From the NCBI GenBank assembly GCA_025360565.1, contig JANYBY010000253.1, positions 1 through 10,671 of the forward strand: a DNA stretch of 10,671 bases, read 5' to 3'. The notes beneath the pieces were generated by a model. That model made no database searches. It was not told the DNA's origin and worked only from the letters and a program-made list of their open reading frames with translations. Position numbers and translations under genes: made by a program. This document shows positions 1 through 5,445 of this stretch, one piece after another; positions within the stretch are counted from its first letter, which is position 1, and each line of letters starts with the position of its first letter. Source of the DNA: Bacteroidota bacterium. Lineage in GTDB: Bacteria; Bacteroidota; Bacteroidia; B-17B0; Aurantibacillaceae.

Positions 1-28
1 ATTTTCCGGACGAACCCTACGCTTTCTA

Positions 29-48
29 ACCAAACACTAACGTTTGGT
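29..48. repeat. Inverted repeat upstream of the small secreted protein gene
   Basis: ACCAAAC (29-35) and GTTTGGT (42-48) are perfect 7-base inverted copies with a 6-base loop. It lies just upstream of the proposed -33 element at 57-60. No T-run follows, so it is not a convincing terminator for an upstream gene; an operator for the promoter at 57-86 is possible but unproven. Confidence 0.35.
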
Positions 49-56
49 AAATGGTA

Positions 57-86
57 TTTGATTTCATGGAAATAATGTATAGTTTG
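57..86 (+). promoter_or_regulatory. Putative Bacteroidota-type promoter of the small secreted protein gene
   Basis: TTTG at 57-60 is followed, 22 bases on, by TTTG at 83-86 preceded by TA at 78-79. This resembles the phylum's TTTG-N19-TAnnTTTG promoter, with one extra base inside the -7 box. It would give a leader of roughly 55 bases before the ATG at 148. Confidence 0.4.
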
Positions 87-147
87 GCAACCTAAATCGG
101 GCGGAGCAGAAAGTAATCTCGCTTCACCATAACTAAAAACAAACAAA

Positions 148-429
148 ATGAAAAAATTAATTTTAACATCAATTGCATTAGTTGCATTTTCAATGAGTGC
201 TTTTAGTGCTGTTACAATTCACTATTACAACAAAGACAGTAAGTCGCACACGTTTAAAGTTAAGATAGACGGGGTAGTGAAAGAAGTAACATTTGATTCA
301 AGCAAAACTTCGGATGTAACCATTCAGGGCGGCGCAACAGAGTGCATCATTGTTACAAGCTGCGGCGAAGTGAGCATTAAAGCGGGCGATAAGATCGAAA
401 TTAAGGACGGATGCTTTAAAAAATACTGA
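148..429 (+). CDS. Small exported protein, unknown function, three cysteines
   Basis: I do not recognise a family. The 93-residue product starts with a clear Sec signal peptide (MKKLILTSIALVAF, then small residues; likely cleavage after Ser20 of SAFS/AVTI), leaving a mature protein of about 73 residues destined for the periplasm or outside. The mature part alternates hydrophobic and polar residues (VTIHYYN, TFKVKIDG, KEVTF, VTIQGG, VSIKAGDKIEI), which suggests an all-beta sandwich. Cysteines lie at residues 66, 72 and 89; the first two could form a disulfide. No lipobox is present. It is monocistronic: its own promoter lies at 57-86 and a strong terminator at 460-490, with convergent transcription from the neighbouring large surface-protein gene. 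The start is fixed by the signal peptide and the A-rich leader AACAAA before ATG. Confidence 0.8.
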   Translation: MKKLILTSIALVAFSMSAFSAVTIHYYNKDSKSHTFKVKIDGVVKEVTFDSSKTSDVTIQGGATECIIVTSCGEVSIKAGDKIEIKDGCFKKY

Positions 430-459
430 TTCAAAAAAGAATTTTTAGGTTATAAAAAG

Positions 460-490
460 TGCGGGACTTTAATAGAGGTTCCGCATTTTT
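460..490 (+). terminator. Rho-independent terminator; copy A of a repeat matching the DUF72 gene 3' end
   Basis: TGCGGGACTT (460-469), loop TAATAG, AGGTTCCGCA (476-485) form ten pairs as + strand RNA (two are G-U), followed by TTTTT at 486-490 and flanked by AAAAA upstream, so the stem can extend. The G-U pairs become A-C mismatches on the other strand, so it favours + transcripts, i.e. the gene ending at 429. The same sequence recurs at 2935-2974 and, more diverged, inside the DUF72 coding sequence at 3171-3211. Confidence 0.75.
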
Positions 491-548
491 ATTTAAGACC
501 GGAGAAGTTATTATTAAGTTAACTAAAATTTGAAATAAAGGGGTTTAT

Positions 549-596
549 TAAAAATGGGAACGTAACAAATCATTTAGAGAGCAACACGGTTCCCAT
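549..596 (-). terminator. Terminator overlapping the end of the type IX-secreted protein gene
   Basis: ATGGGAAC (554-561) and GTTCCCAT (589-596) are perfect 8-base inverted copies. Read on the - strand the stem is followed by TTTTTAATAA. The stop codon of the surface-protein gene (570-572) lies in the 27-base loop, so the upstream arm of the hairpin is coding sequence. Confidence 0.55.
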
Positions 597-2729
597 ATAA
601 GAGTGTTGTTTTTTATTTAGATCCAAAAGCTCCACTTTCCAAACATAAACACCGTTTGCAGTTTGTTCACCCTTCCATCCTTCAAAAGGATTGGTAGTAT
701 AAAATAATTTTTGTCCCCATCTATCAAAGATCCAAAATTCGTAAGCATTAGGATCCCAACCCATTCCTTTTGGAAAAAAACTATCATTCAATTGATCATT
801 GTTTGGTGTAAATGAATTAGGCGCAAAAAAAGTAAATCCGGGTAATACTTTTATATCACGAATAATAGTATTATTGCAGCCTGCCGAATCTGTTACAGTT
901 AACAGAACGTGATAGTCTCCCGGATCATTAAAACTATAATTCGGATTTGCATTGATCGAAGAAGCCAGGCCTCCAAAATTCCACTCCCATTTGATCACAT
1001 CGGGCGACGATAGATTTCTAAAGTTAACCGGTTCCGATTCTTCAGCTTTAAAGTTATTGGCAGTAAAATCAACTAAAGGTGATGGTAAAACAGTAATTGT
1101 GATCATCGCATCCAAAATAGCGGAGCAACCAAATGAATTAGAAACTGTTAATTGTCCTGAGTAAACACCCGATGATTCAAAACAAATTCCCGGAGATTCA
1201 AAATTGCTTTTCATTCCGTTATTAAAACTCCATTCGCGCTTAACAAGGGTTCCTTGGTTTACTGTACTTTCATCTTTTAAACCGGGACAAAGCGGCGCGC
1301 ATCCTTTTAATGTTGAGCTGCTAAAGGCAGCATGTGGTTTTGGCGCAACTTGCACTGTAAATAGTTTTTGCTCATTTATTGCACAAGTTCCGCTTGTAGA
1401 AATGGATGCGGAATAAATGGTAGTGACTGAAGGTGTAACATAAATAGATGAATTCGTGTCCGATCCTATAGACCATAAATAGGATATGGGATCGTTGATG
1501 CCTGATAAGTTAATTTTTAATTGCGTTTTGTCGCCACTGCATGTGTTTATGGTTTGAGAAGAAGATCCTGTGTTTGGATTTGGTTCTGAAATGTTTACTG
1601 TGCTGGTGCTTTTACAGCCATTCATGTCAGTTATAAATACTGAATAATTTCCGGCAGTGAGCGAAGATGCTGTTGCAGCGCTTCCGCCTTCAGGCGACCA
1701 TGTATAACTGCATGCGCCAACATTGAACAAAGTAGTAACAGCAGCGCTACCGTTTGCCGCGCCTTTGCAATTTGCATTTGTAACAGAACTTATAGAAGAG
1801 CCAACAATTGAAATTAATTTTGAAACGCTGGTACTTGCCGAACAGGCGCCGCCAAAGGAACTCAAGGTTACATTATATATTCCGGGAGTGCTAAACAGGT
1901 GTATAGAATTGATAAGTGTTGAAGTATTAGCAGAGCCGCTCAAAGGATCCCCAAAATTCCAAAGATACGAAGAGGCCTTTTGACAAGCCGAATCAATACC
2001 TGCAAAATTGGTACATGAATTGGTGAAACTTGCGGCACCCACTAACGCATTGTTAATAGTAAAATCATCAATGGCAAAACCGTCGAAGGAATTGCAGGAA
2101 GTTCCCGAACCAAATACAAAACGAAATAAAACATTTGTTTTCCCCGCAAGGTTTGCCAAACAATGTTTCGCTTCTACCCATCCTAAACTTCCTGAACCGC
2201 CCTGACAACTGCCCGCAGTACTTTTGCTGTTACCCGACCAGCCTTGTTTTGAATTGGACGATAAATAGTTAATGTTTGAATTGTTATACCAATTACTGGT
2301 TACGCAATTTGCAGGATCGTTAAAAGCCCCAACACTGTTCCATGAATTACCATTATCGGTAGAATATTGTAAACCTGCTCCGTCATATTTATTTTCCATT
2401 TCCCAAAATACTTTAAAGCTAACCGCTGGACAAGTAAGAGAAGAAAGATCATAACATGGGCTCTTGATAAAAGATTGCTGACTCCCGTTGTACGATGAAC
2501 CGGAAAGTCCGCCAACAACCCAGCATTTTGAACCGCCACCCGCTCCGGTTATTACAGCTTTTGAAGGAGCACCCCAGGCCCAGTCCGAATTTATTCCCCC
2601 CGCTGTCCAAGCTGCAATGTTTTCAAAATTTTGAGTGTATGGAAACGTATTGATGCATTGCCCGCTGATTTTTTCAGAAACAAAAAAAACAAAAAGAATT
2701 AATATTTTTACACCGTTAAACTTTGTCAT
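570..2729 (-). CDS. Large secreted PKD/SprB-repeat protein with type IX secretion C-terminal domain
   Basis: A cell-surface or secreted multidomain protein, probably adhesive. From the ATG at 2729 it has 719 residues; a TTG six codons upstream (2747) extends the frame but is a less likely start. Visible in order: signal peptide ending ISGQ (about residue 24); a MAM-like or choice-of-anchor jelly-roll region to about 230 (FPYTQNFEN, GWVEAKHCLANLAGK, FDGFAIDDFTI); a PKD fold (YLWNFGDP, about 232-310); a SprB-type repeat (CKGAANGSA, YTWSPEGGS, LTAGNYSVFITDMNGC, about 311-385); an Ig-like unit (to about 465); two more PKD folds (REWSFNNG; WEWNFGG with PGDYHVLLTVTDSAGC, to about 631); and the type B type IX sorting domain (FTPNNDQLNDSFFPKG, EFWIFDRWGQKLF, GVYVWKV, to the end). 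Family knowledge: such C-termini direct export by the Por/Sov machinery of gliding Bacteroidota. The ligand cannot be told. Confidence 0.93.
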   Translation of the reverse strand: MTKFNGVKILILFVFFVSEKISGQCINTFPYTQNFENIAAWTAGGINSDWAWGAPSKAVITGAGGGSKCWVVGGLSGSSYNGSQQSFIKSPCYDLSSLTCPAVSFKVFWEMENKYDGAGLQYSTDNGNSWNSVGAFNDPANCVTSNWYNNSNINYLSSNSKQGWSGNSKSTAGSCQGGSGSLGWVEAKHCLANLAGKTNVLFRFVFGSGTSCNSFDGFAIDDFTINNALVGAASFTNSCTNFAGIDSACQKASSYLWNFGDPLSGSANTSTLINSIHLFSTPGIYNVTLSSFGGACSASTSVSKLISIVGSSISSVTNANCKGAANGSAAVTTLFNVGACSYTWSPEGGSAATASSLTAGNYSVFITDMNGCKSTSTVNISEPNPNTGSSSQTINTCSGDKTQLKINLSGINDPISYLWSIGSDTNSSIYVTPSVTTIYSASISTSGTCAINEQKLFTVQVAPKPHAAFSSSTLKGCAPLCPGLKDESTVNQGTLVKREWSFNNGMKSNFESPGICFESSGVYSGQLTVSNSFGCSAILDAMITITVLPSPLVDFTANNFKAEESEPVNFRNLSSPDVIKWEWNFGGLASSINANPNYSFNDPGDYHVLLTVTDSAGCNNTIIRDIKVLPGFTFFAPNSFTPNNDQLNDSFFPKGMGWDPNAYEFWIFDRWGQKLFYTTNPFEGWKGEQTANGVYVWKVELLDLNKKQHSYMGTVLLSK

Positions 2730-2762
2730 AATTAAATTACAAAACAACGGCGGCTTACGATC

Positions 2763-2780
2763 TTAAAACGAATGTTTTAA
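2763..2780. repeat. Inverted repeat upstream of the surface-protein gene
   Basis: TTAAAAC (2763-2769), GAAT, GTTTTAA (2774-2780): a perfect 7-base inverted repeat, 34-51 bases upstream of the ATG at 2729. Its position fits an operator or the -33 region of the promoter for the surface-protein gene, but no regulator is known. Confidence 0.3.
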
Positions 2781-2934
2781 TTATCATCAAGGGTGTTCAC
2801 CTGCGACTGTAAAATTAAGCAAATAAAAGAGATGAAATGGGATGCCAATATTAAGTTTTTGTGAATTCTTGAATTAAGTGAAGCGCAGGGCTTTCGTCGA
2901 TAATTATTCGGAAAATAAGCCTTTTATCCCGTAT
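2781..2934. other. Gene-free stretch between the surface-protein gene and repeat copy B
   Basis: AT-rich and without any open frame that looks coding on either strand. I see no RNA gene or mobile element here. Together with the repeats and hairpins listed separately, it fills the 413 bases between the ATG at 2729 and the DUF72 stop at 3143. Confidence 0.5.
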
Positions 2935-2974
2935 TATAAAAGTGTGGGACTTTAATAGAGGTTCCGTTTTTTTT
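2935..2974. repeat. Copy B of the terminator-like repeat matching the DUF72 3' end
   Basis: Twenty-one bases (2946-2966) are identical to copy A (463-483), including the loop TAATAG, and are followed by eight T. As + strand RNA it folds into a hairpin with several G-U pairs plus an A/T outer stem. No + strand gene lies upstream, so it has no obvious transcript to end. Read on the - strand it spells GTSIKVPHFYN then TG and a stop, almost the end of the DUF72 protein (GTSIKVPQFYN). Confidence 0.7.
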
Positions 2975-2990
2975 CAGGGAATAGGAATTC

Positions 2991-3009
2991 TTAACCACAT
3001 AGTCACAAT
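2991..3009. repeat. Relative of the TTAACCAC repeat found near purH
   Basis: TTAACCACATAGTCAC at 2991-3006 matches TTAACCACGGAGACAC, present in several copies at 9446-9915, at 13 of 16 positions. The match is short, so it is a probable rather than certain member of that dispersed family. Confidence 0.4.
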
Positions 3010-3059
3010 GGAATATTAAAAACCCGGAATTTCTATTCGATAAAAAGTGATACATAGAA

Positions 3060-3081
3060 CTTGCTTCTTAAAAGAAGCAAG
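3060..3081. terminator. Perfect 10-bp hairpin downstream of the DUF72 gene
   Basis: CTTGCTTCTT (3060-3069), AA, AAGAAGCAAG (3072-3081) is a perfect palindrome. It lies about 60 bases past the DUF72 stop on the - strand. The following - strand sequence is only mildly T-rich, so it may be a transcript-end stabiliser or a factor-dependent terminator. Confidence 0.4.
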
Positions 3082-3102
3082 CTACTTGAAAATTAAGGAA
3101 AG

Positions 3103-3120
3103 AGATGATTTGGCTCATCT
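3103..3120 (-). terminator. Small hairpin just past the DUF72 stop codon
   Basis: AGATGA (3103-3108) and TCATCT (3115-3120) form a 6-bp stem with a 6-base loop, followed on the - strand by a pyrimidine-rich tract (CTTTCCTTAATTTTC). It is 23 bases after the stop codon, a plausible weak intrinsic terminator. Confidence 0.4.
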
Positions 3121-3142
3121 AGGTTTCTATGCGGTTAACCCT

Positions 3143-4048
3143 CTAATCGAACAAGTCTTTTTTATCGTTGTAAAATTGCGGCACTTTTATTGAGGTTCCG
3201 CATTTTTTATTTAATTCTTCAATTAAATATTTACTTAACTCGGGCGAGTAACGCTCGTCGTGCATATGCATAAAAAAATAAGTTTCTTTAATACCGGCCA
3301 GGTTCCACTGTTTAATACGTTTTACCCAATCGTCAATACGCGTATAATCGCTCTTGTGTAAACTGTTTCCCACAAAACGGATAAATGATCCCGGAGTGGT
3401 AAGGCGCATGTGCAGTCCCTCTCTAATGCCGGCGGTATCTGTAATTACAGATCCAATTTTTTTCTTTTCCATCCACGGATAAATTTCATCCATCAATTTT
3501 TTCTCCATAAATTCTTTATGCCTGAATTCGGTGAACACTTCAATTTCTTTGGGAAGGCTTTCTAAAAAAAGCTGAATAGTTTCTAAATGTTTGGCACCCA
3601 TTTGCGGATGCGGCATTAAAAAAACAGGGCCCAGGTTTTCTCCAAGGGCATCGGCCACCACTAAAAATTTATCCAATTCTTCTCTAAAATCTTTTAAACG
3701 TTTACGGTGCGTAAGGGCTTCGTGAAATTTTGGACAGAATTTAAAATCCTTACCCACTTTGCTTTGCCAGATCTTTACTTGTTCTATAGTAGGCAAGCCG
3801 TAAAAAATAGCGTTAAACTCAATGCAATCATATTGTTTACCGTACTCTTCCAAAAATTTGGAAGCCGGTGTTTTCTTAGGATACAATTTGCCATTCCATT
3901 GCGGAATGCCCCATTTAGCAAGGCCCACATGCACTTTTGGTTTACCCGGTTTTTGTTTTGCAAGTACAGCTTTTGTTTGAGGGTAATCTTTGGGCAAAGA
4001 AAGATCTAATTTATCTAAGAGTTTTTCGTCCACTTTACCGTATTCCAT
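3143..4048 (-). CDS. DUF72 (YecE-like) TIM-barrel protein
   Basis: A cytoplasmic protein of the DUF72/YecE family (COG1801), a TIM-barrel fold whose biochemical activity is not established. The 301 residues cover the usual length with no signal peptide. Family signatures are visible: VGLAKWGIPQWNGKLYPK near the N-terminus (about 42-59, the family's G-x-x-x-W...YP motif), DCIEFNAIFYGLP (about 75-87), KFCPKFHEALTHRKRL, the conserved FTEFRHKEF (about 171-179), VITDTAGIREGLHMRL and IRFVGNSLHKSDYTRIDDW. The C-terminal FFMHMHDERYSPE replaces the YFNND stretch of YecE, as I recall for Bacteroidota members. The ATG at 4048 is the first good start. Its last codons (3171-3211, CGTSIKVPQFYN) match a repeat found in two intergenic places in this window. 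It is 71 bases downstream of the small helical-protein gene on the same strand and could share its transcript. Confidence 0.9.
   Translation of the reverse strand: MEYGKVDEKLLDKLDLSLPKDYPQTKAVLAKQKPGKPKVHVGLAKWGIPQWNGKLYPKKTPASKFLEEYGKQYDCIEFNAIFYGLPTIEQVKIWQSKVGKDFKFCPKFHEALTHRKRLKDFREELDKFLVVADALGENLGPVFLMPHPQMGAKHLETIQLFLESLPKEIEVFTEFRHKEFMEKKLMDEIYPWMEKKKIGSVITDTAGIREGLHMRLTTPGSFIRFVGNSLHKSDYTRIDDWVKRIKQWNLAGIKETYFFMHMHDERYSPELSKYLIEELNKKCGTSIKVPQFYNDKKDLFD
3171..3211. repeat. Copy C of the terminator-like repeat, inside the DUF72 coding sequence
   Basis: This segment encodes NKKCGTSIKVPQFYN on the - strand. Against copy A (about 452-497), which aligns over about 49 bases including TTAAATAAAAA...TGCGGAACCTC on the - strand, I count roughly seven differences, two of them one-base gaps. 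The hairpin (TTGCGG...CCGCA plus AAAA/TTTT) is also retained here in the antisense direction, with a mismatch. Confidence 0.6.
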
Positions 4049-4119
4049 AGTATAAAATTATGAATGAAAAATTCGCGCCGGACTGCAACTTACGTGTTTA
4101 TTAATGTAAAAGAAAGATC

Positions 4120-4407
4120 TTACTTATCTTTTAATTTTTCTTTATCCACTTTCTCCTGCGCTCTATCTGCTTTGGTTTTTGCCTTATCTGCTTTTATTTG
4201 CGCCTTATCTTCTTTTTTGGCACCGGTATTTCCGGCAGCTTTATCGGCTTTGAGTTTTGCCTCATCAGCTTCTGTTTTGGCTTTATCGGCTTTTACTTGG
4301 TCCTTGTCTTCTTTTACTTTTCTTTTTTCTTGTTTTTCAGTTTGGGCATTAACCGAAAATGCGGTAATAGTAAAGATAGCGCATAGCAAAATAATTTTCT
4401 TTTTCAT
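4120..4407 (-). CDS. Exported Lys/Ala/Asp-rich helical protein, unknown function
   Basis: A 95-residue protein with a clear signal peptide (MKKKIILLCAIFTITAFSVNA, cleavage before Gln22) and then about 73 residues made almost only of K, A, D and E. The mature part is a degenerate repeat of about 7-10 residues (QVKADKAKTEADEAKLKADKA, then IKADKAKTKADRAQEKVDKEKL), broken by a GNTGA hinge at about 60. This predicts a highly charged single helix or coiled coil in the periplasm. It is low-complexity, so similarity to LEA-like or histone-like tails would be compositional, and I do not assign a function. A good promoter lies at 4433-4463, and the DUF72 gene follows 71 bases downstream on the same strand. 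The start is fixed by the signal peptide. Confidence 0.8.
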   Translation of the reverse strand: MKKKIILLCAIFTITAFSVNAQTEKQEKRKVKEDKDQVKADKAKTEADEAKLKADKAAGNTGAKKEDKAQIKADKAKTKADRAQEKVDKEKLKDK

Positions 4408-4432
4408 TTTTTGGTTTTTAAATGATGTAACA

Positions 4433-4463
4433 CAAAAATAAAGAGTTTATCGCAATTAATAAA
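4433..4463 (-). promoter_or_regulatory. Bacteroidota-type promoter of the Lys/Ala/Asp-rich protein gene
   Basis: On the - strand, TTTA (4463-4460), 19 bases, then TATTTTTG (4440-4433), an exact TAnnTTTG -7 box with the preferred spacing and one mismatch in the -33 box. Transcription would start about 20 bases before the ATG at 4407. Confidence 0.55.
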
Positions 4464-4581
4464 ATCTATCTGCGAATTAATGAATACAATAAAAATTGCC
4501 GGTTAGGGGCTGGTGTTTAAAAGTGTCCACATGTCCTCAATAGGTCTGCCATAGTCAAATTTTTTTGTCCGAGCGGCACCT
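4464..4581. other. Gene-free stretch beside the TA island
   Basis: No coding frame is supported. It holds GTTAGGGGC at 4502-4510 and a T7 run at 4560-4566; the second, better core-like motif GTTAGGC begins at 4582. It may be the edge of the inserted TA island. Confidence 0.4.
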
Positions 4582-4588
4582 GTTAGGC
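4582..4588 (+). other. GTTAGGC motif matching the integron core site consensus, at the antitoxin stop codon
   Basis: GTTAGGC fits the GTTRRRY core-site consensus exactly. The antitoxin stop codon (TAA on the - strand) lies within it. A 7-base match alone is weak; its value is in the parallel with the motif at the HigA stop codon (5439-5445). Confidence 0.35.
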
Positions 4589-4735
4589 GCTGGGCTTTAT
4601 TGTCAACTCAGCTTTACGCGTTTTGAAATACGCAATGATCTCGTCCTTGGTCATTTTAGATAATTTTTCGCTCAATTTGTCTCGTTGCTGATGCATAAAT
4701 GCTACTGCGTCAAATGTTTTTTCAGTCGTTTTCAT
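4583..4735 (-). CDS. Small antitoxin-like protein of the PIN toxin module (50 aa)
   Basis: A short frame, from ATG at 4735 to TAA at 4583, encoding 50 residues: MKTTEKTFDAVAFMHQQRD, then KLSEKLSKMTKDEIIAYFKTRK and a short tail. The opening MKTTEKTFDAV followed by an amphipathic charged helix resembles the small antitoxin-type proteins commonly found next to PIN toxins in Bacteroidota and cyanobacteria; I infer that it binds and neutralises the neighbouring toxin. No DNA-binding fold is obvious, so it may not act as the repressor. It follows the toxin gene with 30 bases between them; if the toxin frame were intact the two genes would overlap by 14 bases (stop at 4722-4724), a typical translational-coupling arrangement. 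The toxin-first order is the reverse of classical vapBC. Confidence 0.75.
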   Translation of the reverse strand: MKTTEKTFDAVAFMHQQRDKLSEKLSKMTKDEIIAYFKTRKAELTIKPSA

Positions 4736-4765
4736 ATTTTTCAAATTCTCTTGGTGAACGTATTT

Positions 4766-5185
4766 CTAATTGTTGTAACCGCTTTTTATATTGATAGAAT
4801 TATAACCACGAATTCTGTCAACATTTACGATATGCTTGAAGTTCCAACTAACAAGAAAGTCAGCACGATTAATAGTCGCTAAAGCAATGTGTAAACAGTC
4901 TGCGTAACTTGTTTGTCCAACAACTTTTTCACTGATATATTCTAAAGCGAGGCTAACTACTTCGTCATTAGTGTCAAGGAAGTCGGTATACTCCGGCTTT
5001 AAACTTTTAACAAGCGCTTTAACTTTTTCAGGTGCACCTTCAAGTTCGTCCTGTGTAACTGTCGAGAATAATAAAGTAAACTCATTATTTTTTAACCTGT
5101 CGAAAAGTGGAACGGTATGTTCGGCAAACTCCTCGTCGAAGTACCCACCAAAAACAGAAGTGTCTATGTAAATTCGTTGCTTCAT
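4766..5185 (-). CDS. PIN-domain toxin (VapC-like), frameshifted near its C-terminus
   Basis: A PIN-domain ribonuclease of the VapC type, expected to cleave RNA (tRNA or mRNA) when not bound by its antitoxin. The 139-residue frame shows the PIN acidic residues: Asp8 in IYIDTSVFGG, Glu47 in QDELEGAP, Asp96 in SYADCLHIA, and Asp109 in ADFLVSWNFKHI. The frame stops at GYNN* (4766-4768). In the overlapping -1 frame the - strand continues LEIRSPREFEKYEND and stops at 4722-4724, overlapping the antitoxin ATG. LEIRSPRE is the usual end of this PIN subfamily as I recall it, so one base appears to be missing close to position 4769. The catalytic core is complete, so the shorter protein may still be active. 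A promoter lies at 5197-5227 and a 25-bp repeat directly upstream. Confidence 0.88.
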   Translation of the reverse strand: MKQRIYIDTSVFGGYFDEEFAEHTVPLFDRLKNNEFTLLFSTVTQDELEGAPEKVKALVKSLKPEYTDFLDTNDEVVSLALEYISEKVVGQTSYADCLHIALATINRADFLVSWNFKHIVNVDRIRGYNSINIKSGYNN

Positions 5186-5196
5186 TGTCGCAGATA

Positions 5197-5227
5197 TAAA
5201 GATACGAAATAAATTTTAAGAGGTAAA
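5197..5227 (-). promoter_or_regulatory. Putative promoter of the PIN toxin-antitoxin module
   Basis: On the - strand, TTTA (5227-5224), exactly 19 bases, then TATCTTTA (5204-5197). Each box differs from TTTG/TAnnTTTG only at the last base. The expected start is about 5 bases before the ATG at 5185, giving a nearly leaderless transcript. Confidence 0.5.
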
Positions 5228-5240
5228 ATGTCGAAATTCG

Positions 5241-5265
5241 GTGTCCGTCAAGCCTTGCGCTAACG
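5241..5265. repeat. 25-bp direct repeat, copy 1 (upstream of PIN module)
   Basis: Begins GTGTCCGTCAAG and ends TTGCGCTAACG; identical over all 25 bases to 6116-6140. Seen from the genes' own (-) strand it begins CGTTAGCGC and lies 55 bases before the toxin ATG. It ends (+ strand) in a TAAC motif like the R'' end of an integron attC site. Confidence 0.9.
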
Positions 5266-5445
5266 GTTTCGAGACTGGCGCAGTTGGGTTTTTGGAACTC
5301 AAAACTGTCTACCCCGACAAAACTTTATTAGTAGCTTAAAGGTACTCTTTTTTTGCGGCAAAAGAAACGGGCGTCAGCCCGACCACTTGTCCCCGCCGCA
5401 AAAAAACTTGGGAAAACCCCAATTGCGCCACGACCCGGGTTATGC
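5257..5445. other. attC-like nested inverted repeats between the two TA modules
   Basis: This 189-base gene-free stretch is strongly palindromic. TAAC (5261-5264) pairs with GTTA (5439-5442). Arms at 5276-5293 (TGGCGCAGTTGGGTTTTT) and 5413-5430 are inverted copies matching at 16 of 18 positions. Inside lie perfect 12-base inverted copies TTTTTTTGCGGC (5348-5359) and 5395-5406, and innermost CGGGC-GTCA-GCCCG (5368-5381). The order core-arm-loop-arm-core is the architecture of an attC recombination site, though longer than most. GTTATGC at 5439-5445 matches the GTTRRRY core at 6 of 7 positions and contains the HigA stop codon. The function is inferred from structure alone. Confidence 0.5.

Noticed and set aside
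952..2539. Many short + strand frames and one - strand frame within the surface-protein gene
   Set aside because: All overlap the continuous PKD/SprB/type IX reading frame; composition follows the codon pattern of the real gene.
4064..4441. 125-codon + strand frame rich in Leu/Ser/Phe opposite the K/A/D-rich gene
   Set aside because: It is the complement of the repetitive Lys/Ala/Asp codons; the - strand frame has a clear signal peptide and promoter.
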